64,000 bases of DNA from Kribbella caucasensis. GTDB lineage: Bacteria; Actinomycetota; Actinomycetes; Propionibacteriales; Kribbellaceae. Position 1 is the stretch's first letter. Every line of letters begins with the position of its first letter. Of the stretch, positions 26,842-33,794 are shown piece by piece. Position numbers and translations under genes: made by a program. The notes below the pieces were generated by a model. It did not search any database. It saw nothing but the letters and a program-made list of their open reading frames with translations, and was not told the DNA's origin. The stretch lies in NCBI RefSeq assembly GCF_004361855.1, contig NZ_SNWQ01000003.1, forward strand, positions 372,001 to 436,000, written 5' to 3'.

Positions 26842-26989
26842 TTCCAGTGCCTTCTGGGTGCGAAGCGATCAGGACGTCGACACTCCCGATTCTTGTGCCC
26901 CAGAAGGCACTTCTACGTCCGCCCCGCCGAAAGAACACCCCTCAGCCGCGGACCCTCCACGGATCGAGGCTTAGCTGCTCACTGTCGTG

Positions 26990-28501
26990 TCAACGGCCGG
27001 AGGTCACCTTGACCGGCTCGGTGTCCGCGGTGGTGTGCCGTGCGGCCCAGTTCTCCAGGGACGTCTTGCAAGCGTGGTCGAGGTGGTGCAGGCCTGCCGT
27101 GTGCAACTCGATGGGCCGATCCTTCGGGAGAGCCTCGAGGGCGTCGAGGATCTTCGGGAGGCGCAGGAAGGTGGCGTTGCCGGTCAGTCGCGCCGTGATC
27201 GGCCCGGTTCCTTCGTCGGTCACCTCCAGGCGGACGTGTGAGGTGTCCCAGGCCGTCTTGGCGACGGCAAGAGCCAGTCCGATGAGGACGCCCTCGAACA
27301 TGCTGACCGCCACGATGGCGACTGCTGTGACCACGAGGATCAGCGCTTCGCCACGGTGTGCGCGCCACAGGGGGAGAAGACCATTGGCTGGGATGAGCTT
27401 GTAACCAGCGTGGACGAGGACACCTGCGAGTGCTGCGACCGGGATAATGCCGAGCGCTGCCGGTAGGAGCGCAGCGAAAAGCAACAACCAGACGCCGTGC
27501 AGCACGCGGGATGCTTTCGTTCTCGCGCCGGCGTGGACGTTGGCAGAGCTGCGGACGATGACTGCGGTCATCGGAAGGGCGCCGAGCAGGCCGCAGACGG
27601 CGTTGCCTGCCCCCTGAGCCATCAGCTCCTTGTCGTACTGAGTGCGGGGCCCGTCGTGCAGTCGATCGACGGCGGCCGCGCTGAACAGGCTCTCCGCTGA
27701 GGCGATGAGGGTGAAGGCCAGGACGGTGCCGATCACACCGGCCTCGGCCAACTGCCCGAAATCCCCCAAGCCTGGCGGCTGGATCGATTCCAGGAGCCCA
27801 CGTACCTCGACCTTGGCCACGGGCAGCGCGAAGGCAACCGAGGCGGCCGTCGCCAGACCAACCGCGGCCAACGGTGCGGGAATCACCTGCGCCGCAGCTG
27901 GCAGCCTTCTCCACAGTACGAGCACCACGATGGTGCCCGTACCGAGCGCGAGGGCGGTGAGCGACGTGCTGGAGCCGATAGCGCTGACCAACAGGCCGGG
28001 CAGTCCGGCGAGCTTGTCGAGGCCACTGGCCGGTGCCTCCATGTCGGCCAGCGCATACAGTTGACCGGCGATCAACACGAGCCCGATCCCGGCGAGCATT
28101 CCCTCGACAACCGCAACAGAGATGGCCCGGAACCACCGACCGAGCCGCAACGCACCCATCGCGAGTTGCAACACACCCGCGGCGAGCACTAACACGCCCA
28201 GCATCGGTAGGCCGTACGCCTGCACGGCCTCGAAGACCAGAACCGTCAGCCCGGCCGCCGGACCGCTGACCTGAAGGCTGCTACCCGGCAGCAAGCCGGT
28301 CACCAAACCCCCGACGATGCCCGTGACCAGACCGAGCTCGGCCGGTACTCCGGAGGCGACGGCAACGCCGACGCACAGGGGCAGGGCGACGAGGAAGACG
28401 ACGAGGGACGCGGTGAAGTCAGCCCGGAGGTCGGAGAGTCCGCGGTCTTTGCGGCGGCGACCAATGGCCTGCTCGCGGCCCAGCATGAGTCGCGCCCTCA
28501 C
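26990..28501 (-). CDS. SulP-family anion transporter
   Basis: Membrane transporter of 503 aa with about 11-12 helices; carries sulfate, bicarbonate or other anions. The family signature is visible: LRADFTASLVVFLVALPLCV, SGVPAELGLVTGIVGG, GSSLQVSGPAAGLTVLVFEA; the C-terminal tail (420-503, LEVTDEGTGPITARLTGNAT and on) is STAS-like. GTG 28501 overlaps the stop of the carbonic anhydrase gene (GTGA), so the pair is coupled; ATG 28486 is an alternative start. Pairing with carbonic anhydrase suggests bicarbonate or CO2 handling rather than sulfate. The IS1380 insertion lies 15 nt beyond its stop codon. Confidence 0.93.
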   Translation of the reverse strand: MRARLMLGREQAIGRRRKDRGLSDLRADFTASLVVFLVALPLCVGVAVASGVPAELGLVTGIVGGLVTGLLPGSSLQVSGPAAGLTVLVFEAVQAYGLPMLGVLVLAAGVLQLAMGALRLGRWFRAISVAVVEGMLAGIGLVLIAGQLYALADMEAPASGLDKLAGLPGLLVSAIGSSTSLTALALGTGTIVVLVLWRRLPAAAQVIPAPLAAVGLATAASVAFALPVAKVEVRGLLESIQPPGLGDFGQLAEAGVIGTVLAFTLIASAESLFSAAAVDRLHDGPRTQYDKELMAQGAGNAVCGLLGALPMTAVIVRSSANVHAGARTKASRVLHGVWLLLFAALLPAALGIIPVAALAGVLVHAGYKLIPANGLLPLWRAHRGEALILVVTAVAIVAVSMFEGVLIGLALAVAKTAWDTSHVRLEVTDEGTGPITARLTGNATFLRLPKILDALEALPKDRPIELHTAGLHHLDHACKTSLENWAARHTTADTEPVKVTSGR

Positions 28502-29091
28502 AGCGGAAGGAATTCGTCGGCGTGCGGACGATGTGCCAGCACGGAGCCGGTGTGAACCTCGTAGAACCAGCCGTGGAGACCGAGCCTGCCATCGGCCAGC
28601 CGCCGTGCGATGCCTGGATAAGCGCGCAGTCGCTCGAGCTGGTCGAGGACATGGACCTGAACCGCATTGGCAACGTCGGCGTCAGTAGATCCGAGGTCAT
28701 CCGGCAGGGGCGTCGCTTGCTCGAGCCAGTCGCGGACCTTGGGTGCCGCGGTCAAGTCCTCCCGCCGCGCCATCGCGCCGACGGCGCCGCAGTGCGAGTG
28801 GCCGCAGACGACGATGTCGGCGACGCCGAGTACCTCGACCGCGTATTCGATGGTGGCCGCCTCACCGGCGGCGTGCGGCCGGTCATGGCGCGGAACGATG
28901 TTGCCTGCTGTCCGCAGTTCGAAGAGCTCGCCCGGGCCGGCTCCGGTGATCAGCGATGGGACGACTCGGGAGTCGGAACAGGTGATGAACAAGGCGAGCG
29001 GTTCCTGCCCGCCGGCGAATCGGCTGAGCCCGCTTGCCGCACGGGCGCTGCGAAGTGAGAACGAACGGGCGTTGTCTATCAGGTGCTGCAT
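28498..29091 (-). CDS. beta-class carbonic anhydrase
   Basis: Zn enzyme interconverting CO2 and bicarbonate; 197 aa from ATG 29091, which has GGGGAGG 9 nt upstream and gives the usual MQHLIDNARSF start. Zinc ligands: Cys and the Asp/Arg dyad in ITCSDSRVVP, and His/Cys in VVCGHSHCGAVGAM. The C-terminal GWFYEVHTGSV is also typical. It is the first gene of an operon with SulP. Longer in-frame starts (29109, 29199) have no supporting site. Confidence 0.95.
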   Translation of the reverse strand: MQHLIDNARSFSLRSARAASGLSRFAGGQEPLALFITCSDSRVVPSLITGAGPGELFELRTAGNIVPRHDRPHAAGEAATIEYAVEVLGVADIVVCGHSHCGAVGAMARREDLTAAPKVRDWLEQATPLPDDLGSTDADVANAVQVHVLDQLERLRAYPGIARRLADGRLGLHGWFYEVHTGSVLAHRPHADEFLPL

Positions 29092-29572
29092 GTCTTGGTG
29101 CCTCCCCATGGGCTGTTGGACATGTCGGCTGTGGTGAAAGTCGTAAGTTGAGACTGCTTGGTCCGATCTGGACTCCTTGAAAGCATGTGGACGCGCCAAA
29201 TCAGCCGCTCGCCGAGAACGCGGCGGCTGCCAGGGTTGCGCGATCAGCGGGTGCTGCTGACACTCACGATCGTGCCTGACAAGGGCGAAAACCCGCCGAA
29301 GCCCAACGTGAACGCCCTGTTACGGGCTTCGCGCACCGTTGATCAGGGCAACAAACCAGAAGACCACAGAGGATGCGGACACGGGAGGGCGCTGGGCACG
29401 GCGAGCAGCGCTGGATTTGCCTCTGGCAACTGTCACCTGCAGCCCTGCAGCACACCTGCACGGGACAGGCCTAGCAGCAGGTGGCTCCCGGCGCGTCGCG
29501 ATGGCGTCAACTCGTCGAGAGCGCCCCGGCCAGCCCTTGGTTCTGGGAAGTCGTGGTCGGTGAAATCTCTCC
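29092..29572. other. non-coding gap upstream of carbonic anhydrase
   Basis: No gene is supported here. CGAAGCCC (29297-29304) and GGGCTTCG (29324-29331) form an 8-bp inverted repeat with a 19-nt loop. The promoter of the carbonic anhydrase-SulP operon should lie in the first 150 bases, but I see no convincing -35/-10 pair. Confidence 0.5.
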
Positions 29573-30047
29573 TCAGAAGGTGATCTCGGAGAACGCGTGG
29601 GTCTGCTCGGTGAGCGCTCGTTCGACCGGGAGCCGCTCCATCGAGGAGGCGCCGTAAAAGCCGTGGACACCGGTGGTCTTGCGAAGCACGGACTCCGCGT
29701 CGCCGGGCTCCGCCACCGGTCCGCCGTGCACGAGCACGAGGACGTCTTCCCGCACACTCCGGGCAGCCTCGGACCACCCGTTGCTCAGCTGCACACAGTC
29801 ATCGATCTCGGACGCCATCTCGAGCACGAGTCGTTCGCGTTGCCATAGGCAGCAGGCCGGCCGGCCAGCGAACCACGGCCCGCCATCCGGAATCGCCCGG
29901 AGTTGTAGACGATAATTAGATCGATCCCCCGGCCTCCTCGCACTTGGCGGACAGCCCCGTGCCTGCGCCGCCGCCGACGATCGGCTCGTGCCGCTCTACG
30001 TTGCCGCGCAACCGCCGCAGGATGTCGTCGCGCTCGATTCGTCCCAC
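29573..30047 (-). pseudogene. TIM-barrel (PEP hydrolase-like, Tm-1 C-terminal type) gene, decayed
   Basis: From GTG 30047 the frame gives [19 protein letters not shown], then [20 protein letters not shown], a frameshift, [20 protein letters not shown], another shift, GNAN and LEMASEIDD. It then jumps to SEAARSVREDVLVLVHGGPV, HGFYGASSMERLPVERALTE and the C-terminal QTHAFSEITF. These are the start and end of the phosphoenolpyruvate-hydrolase-like TIM-barrel family ([14 protein letters not shown]..., [20 protein letters not shown]). At least two frameshifts and an internal deletion of about 150 residues make it non-functional. Confidence 0.8.
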
Positions 30048-30117
30048 ACTCAATCTCCCTCATGAACTCGTCCTCGCGGCCCGGTGGTGGCTGCGGCACT
30101 GGATACGGCTGTCTGCC

Positions 30118-30339
30118 GTCTTCCTGCCCTTGCGGGGCGTTTCAGCAATCGCCGTCCAAGGCGGCCCGTTCTACGACCCGGCCGCCGACGAGGCGCTGTT
30201 CGACGCGGTCCGGAAGAACGTCAGCCCGAATGTGGAGGTCGTCGAACTGGATCACGCGATCAACGATCCGGCCTTCGCAACCGCCATGGTTGACTCACTT
30301 CTCGACTACGTCACCACTGACAGCCCCGCTCCGCACTGA
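30118..30339 (+). pseudogene. C-terminal fragment of a UPF0261 (Tm-1 N-terminal type) protein
   Basis: Codons from 30121 read [20 protein letters not shown], then AADEALFDAVRKNVSPNVEV and the tail VELDHAINDPAFATAMVDSL LDY split over the last codons. This is the conserved end of UPF0261 proteins (LPLRGVSA...G.PF.DP.AD..LF.A.R). Nothing of the N-terminal 300 residues is left. UPF0261 and the TIM-barrel gene are normally tandem partners; here both are fragments and point away from each other. Confidence 0.75.
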
Positions 30340-30378
30340 CGCGCCGCAGCCTTCCGCGGTCCGAGGGGGCGCAAGACA

Positions 30379-30484
30379 TCCTCGCCGGCGTTCAATGCTG
30401 TGCGGCGTCGAGTTGGGTCTGCTCCCGGTGTGGTCACGGTCCCAGTCGTAATAGTCCGGAGGTCGAACCATTGACGAGGGCTCG
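30379..30484 (-). pseudogene. chimeric relic: ROK gene start joined to an aldo/keto reductase 3' end
   Basis: Read on the minus strand, 30484-30433 matches the leader and first codons of the ROK gene at 43415-43468: GTCAATGGTTC, CTCCGGACTATTACGA and CCGTGACC are shared. It then changes to GAGCAGACCCAACTCGACGCC, which is the 3' end of the aldo/keto reductase gene at 44746 (EQTQLDA), followed by a decayed match to its last codons. It lies right behind the operator copy at 30485. It records a rearrangement between duplicated regulator regions. Confidence 0.72.
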
Positions 30485-30526
30485 GTCTTACATTACGTTC
30501 AGAGCCCGAACGAACAAATGTAAGAC
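30485..30526. promoter_or_regulatory. 42-bp inverted-repeat operator, copy 1 (ROK regulon)
   Basis: Arms GTCTTACATT (30485-30494) and AATGTAAGAC (30517-30526) are perfect; inner ACGTTC and GAACGAAC extend the symmetry around AGAGCCC. The full 42 bp are identical, in reverse orientation, to 43373-43414 beside the ROK repressor gene. It lies 51 nt before the binding-protein gene, a normal place for a repressor site. Confidence 0.9.
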
Positions 30527-30577
30527 CGATCACGTGCTCACGTGCGTGAAGCCCAGCGATCAGACAGGACGACTTCG

Positions 30578-31900
30578 ATGGCGAAGAATCAAGGGCTCGG
30601 CCACGTCGGCGTTTCGCGGCGTGGGTTCCTCGGACTTGCTGGTGGTGTTGCCGGCGCCGCGGCCGTGTCGCCGCTGCTGGCCGCTTGCAGCAGTGGTGCT
30701 GCCACGGGCTCCGGCCCGCTGAAGTTCTGGGACATGCCTTGGGGTGGGACGGCTTACTCGCCAGCGGCGAAGCGACTCACCGAGGCCTACCAGCCGGCAA
30801 CGGGACTGCCGACGGCGCAGTACCAACAGATTCAATGGGCGAATTTCACGCAGACGTTTTCGGCGGCCGTGGCGTCCAACACCGGGCCAGCGGTGAGCAC
30901 GGGCGGCGGTTTCCAGGCCTTCCAGTTCGCCTCGGAGGGCGCGATCGCCTATGCCGACCACCTGATCGACACCTTCAAGAAGGACGGGACCTACGACGAC
31001 TTCCTGCCGGGCACCATTGAGGCAATGAAGACGGAGAAGGGTTACGCCGCGGTCCCGTGGGCGATCGACATTCGCGTGTGGTGGTACCGCAAGTCCGTCA
31101 TGGACCAGGTAGGGGTAGAGCCGCCGACGACATGGCCCGAGTTGCTGTCGACCGGCAAGAAACTGGCGGCTCAGGGATACTACGGATTTGCGGCCGGCGC
31201 CGGCGCGGGCCAGCCGATCGGCGGGCAACAGATGCTGATGATGATGGTCAACAACGGCGGCGGGATATTCAACGCGGGCGGCGAGCTCGATCTGCTGAAC
31301 GACCGCAACATCGAGGCGATGGAGTTCGTCCGCGAGCTCGTTTCGAACAAGATCATCGACCCGCGCGCGGTGGGTTACACCATCGACAACGTGAACTCGC
31401 AGTGGAAGAACAAGAAGTTCGTGATGGGAATCGACACGCCGGGCCTGGACAGCATCCTCGGTGACACGTCGGGTGACCTGCTGGTGATGAAGCCGCTCGC
31501 GGGACCGCACGGCGACAAGGCCTGCCTCACCTTCATCAACAACATCATGATGTACAGCAATACGCCGTCCCAGGAGGGCTCGGAGGCCTTCCTGACGTAC
31601 TACGTGAAGAACATGAAGACGTACTGGCAGCAGAACCTCGTCCCCGGTCTGCCCACCCTGAAATCGATTGTCGCGCTGCCCGAGTTCCAGAAGCAGAAGA
31701 ACAAAGTGGACGTCATCCAGGACTGGCAGCCGATCGGCAAGTCCTTCGCCGCCCAGGCCACTGAGCTGACGCCCGCCCTCGCCAAGATCGACAGTGGCCA
31801 GGCGATCAGCTCCTTCGCGCAGACCATGTTCGCCGGCCGCACCGACGCGAAGGCGGCCCTGCGGACCTTCCAGGACGCCCTGAGCGCCCTCATTAAGTAG
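30578..31900 (+). CDS. sugar ABC transporter substrate-binding lipoprotein
   Basis: Extracytoplasmic binding protein of 440 aa (MalE/UgpB type). Signal: twin-arginine-like SRRGFLGLAGGVAGAAAVSP then LLAACSSG lipobox, with the lipid-modified Cys near residue 41. Body includes GVEPPTTWPELLSTGKKLAA, typical of this family. ATG 30578 has AGGAC upstream. It starts an operon with two permeases (56 nt to the next gene). No ATPase gene follows, so a shared MsiK/UgpC-type ATPase elsewhere is expected. Placed under the 42-bp operator. Confidence 0.93.
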   Translation: MAKNQGLGHVGVSRRGFLGLAGGVAGAAAVSPLLAACSSGAATGSGPLKFWDMPWGGTAYSPAAKRLTEAYQPATGLPTAQYQQIQWANFTQTFSAAVASNTGPAVSTGGGFQAFQFASEGAIAYADHLIDTFKKDGTYDDFLPGTIEAMKTEKGYAAVPWAIDIRVWWYRKSVMDQVGVEPPTTWPELLSTGKKLAAQGYYGFAAGAGAGQPIGGQQMLMMMVNNGGGIFNAGGELDLLNDRNIEAMEFVRELVSNKIIDPRAVGYTIDNVNSQWKNKKFVMGIDTPGLDSILGDTSGDLLVMKPLAGPHGDKACLTFINNIMMYSNTPSQEGSEAFLTYYVKNMKTYWQQNLVPGLPTLKSIVALPEFQKQKNKVDVIQDWQPIGKSFAAQATELTPALAKIDSGQAISSFAQTMFAGRTDAKAALRTFQDALSALIK

Positions 31901-31956
31901 CCACAGAAGGCGGGTCGCCCCGGCGGACGGCTCCTGTAGTGAAGGCTGGATTGCCA

Positions 31957-32892
31957 ATGACTATTAGCCCAGCGGGCACCGAGCACGTTGTCGCCGGCCT
32001 GCACCGGCCGGTCCGTCGCCGCCCGCGGCTCACCTCCGTACGGGTAACGATGCTTCTGCTCGTCACCCCGTCGGCCTTCCTCCTGCTGCTGATCACCGCG
32101 TATCCGTTGGGCTACGCGGCGTTTCAGTCGGTGCACGACGGGACGCTGATCACGGGTGGCTCGTACGTCGGTCTCTCCAACTACGGCAACACGCTGACGA
32201 GCGCCGCGTTCTGGGACGCAGCCAAGTTCACCGTGGTCTTCACGGTGGTCGGCGTGTTCGGCAGCTGGCTCGTCGGGCTCGGCCTCGCGCTCCTGTTGCG
32301 CAGCAAGTTTCCCGGCCGCGGCCTGTTCAAGGTTCTGCTGTTGCTGCCGTGGGTAGTGCCGGTCGTCGTATCCGCTACCTCGATGAACTACTTGGTGGCA
32401 ACATCGTCGAGCCCGATGCCGAAGCTGTTCCATGCGTTGGGGCTCGGCAGTCCGCTGTTCCTCGCCGACCCGACGTGGGCCCAGGTAACCGTCTGCGTCT
32501 ACAAGGTGTGGGTCTCGTTCCCGTTCATGATGCTGATGGTCAGCGCCGCGCTGTCCAGCATCGATGAGACGGTCTACGAGGCGGCGCGCGTCGACGGCGC
32601 TTCGAGTTGGCAGCAGTTCACCGGCATCAGCCTGCCGATGATTGCGCGGTCGACCTACATCTCGTGGATCCTCATGACGATCTTCTGCGTCAACGACTTC
32701 CCCACCATCTACTTGCTGACGGGCGGCGGGCCGGAGAGTTCCACGACTCCGCTGGTCGTGCTCGCCTACCGGACGGTGTTCCAGGACTTCCAGGTCGGCC
32801 CGGGGGTCGCCATCGCATTCGTGATGACCCTCATCCTCGTCGTCGTGTCCACGTTGCTGTACCGGCAGATCCGAAAGGCGACATATCAATGA
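31957..32892 (+). CDS. sugar ABC transporter permease (MalF type)
   Basis: 311-aa inner-membrane protein with six helices: the first at 35-60 (MLLLVTPSAFLLLLITAYPL), then the periplasmic loop and the transport core. The ATPase-docking EAA loop reads VYEAARVDGASSWQQFTGIS and LPMI. ATG 31957 has AAGG 11 nt upstream; GTG 31939 is an in-frame alternative. Its stop overlaps the start of the second permease (ATGA). Confidence 0.93.
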   Translation: MTISPAGTEHVVAGLHRPVRRRPRLTSVRVTMLLLVTPSAFLLLLITAYPLGYAAFQSVHDGTLITGGSYVGLSNYGNTLTSAAFWDAAKFTVVFTVVGVFGSWLVGLGLALLLRSKFPGRGLFKVLLLLPWVVPVVVSATSMNYLVATSSSPMPKLFHALGLGSPLFLADPTWAQVTVCVYKVWVSFPFMMLMVSAALSSIDETVYEAARVDGASSWQQFTGISLPMIARSTYISWILMTIFCVNDFPTIYLLTGGGPESSTTPLVVLAYRTVFQDFQVGPGVAIAFVMTLILVVVSTLLYRQIRKATYQ

Positions 32893-33764
32893 CCGCAGTC
32901 GATGAACGTGTGCTCGCCGCATCATCGGGGTCCGCGCCCTTGCGGGCGAATCGGATGAGGCCCCGTCGTCAGTGGTGGCGCTTCGCGGCGGCCTTGGGGA
33001 TCACCGCCATCGCGATGATTCCGGTCGCGGTCGTGGTGTACCTGTCGCTGCGGCCCGGGACTGGTTCGACGAGTACAGCCACAATCACCTTCGAGAACTT
33101 CACCAACGTCTTCCAGGCGACGCAGACGTTGACCTGGCTGCGCAACAGCTTGATGGTGACTCTTGGCACCGTCGTCGTTTCCGTCGCCGTCGCCGCACCC
33201 GCCGGCTACGTCCTCTCCCGCGGTCGTGGTCGAACTGTCTCCGGCTACTCGCTGCTGCTGTTCGTCGTCCAGTCGCTGCCGGTCATCACGTCAGTCATCC
33301 CGCTGTTCATCGTCTTCGCCAAGCTCGGCCTCGTCGACAGCCTGCTCGGCCTCGGCATCGTGTACGTCGGGGTTTCGATGTCCGTGGCGACCTGGATGAT
33401 GGCAGCCTACATGGACTCAGTTCCGCTGAGTCTCGAACAGGCGGCCTGGATCGACGGTGCGTCGGTGTTCGGGAGCTTCCTCCGCATCGTGCTGCCCAAC
33501 TCGCTGCCGGGCGTGCTCTCGACGGCGATCTTCACTTTCCTCGTTTCCTGGAACGACTATCTGGTGGCGATCGTCTTCATCCGTACCAACACCGCGTTCA
33601 CGCTCCCGCTGGGCTTGGAGTCGTTCTTCCAGCAGAACGTCACCGATTGGGGTTCGGTGATGGCGATTGCCGTGGTGATGACCGCGCCACCAGTGATCGT
33701 CTTCGGCACGCTCCACCGATTCTTCAGCGTAGGAGGTATCGGCGGTGCCCTTGCCGGACAGTGA
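32889..33764 (+). CDS. sugar ABC transporter permease (MalG type)
   Basis: 291 aa, six helices; partner of the preceding permease. The EAA loop is SLEQAAWIDGASVFGSFLRI with VLPNSLPG after it, and SWNDYLVAIVFI is the usual MalG block. ATG 32889 overlaps the upstream stop, so the two are coupled. The two permeases and the lipoprotein form an importer for an oligosaccharide or glycoside. The following genes suggest that the imported compound is oxidised. Confidence 0.93.
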   Translation: MTAVDERVLAASSGSAPLRANRMRPRRQWWRFAAALGITAIAMIPVAVVVYLSLRPGTGSTSTATITFENFTNVFQATQTLTWLRNSLMVTLGTVVVSVAVAAPAGYVLSRGRGRTVSGYSLLLFVVQSLPVITSVIPLFIVFAKLGLVDSLLGLGIVYVGVSMSVATWMMAAYMDSVPLSLEQAAWIDGASVFGSFLRIVLPNSLPGVLSTAIFTFLVSWNDYLVAIVFIRTNTAFTLPLGLESFFQQNVTDWGSVMAIAVVMTAPPVIVFGTLHRFFSVGGIGGALAGQ

Positions 33765-33794
33765 CCGTGGTTCCGCGGCCGGGACGGGGCAGCC

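Larger units (their letters stand above)
23940..26969 (-). mobile_element. IS1380-family element, interrupted by an IS3-family element
   Basis: Ends are imperfect inverted repeats: CCTCAATCCGTGGA at 23940 and, on the other strand, CCTCGATCCGTGGA ending at 26969. The flanks are the 5-bp duplication CTTAG (23935-23939 and 26970-26974). Without the nested IS3 element the length is about 1.70 kb, right for the family. The transposase is split into an N-terminal part (26559-26841) and a C-terminal part (24098-25234). The element lies just after the 3' end of the SulP gene. Confidence 0.9.

Noticed and set aside
29339..29563. Small plus-strand frame in the gap before the TIM-barrel relic
   Set aside because: No Shine-Dalgarno, no domain, Arg-rich composition; not supported as a gene.
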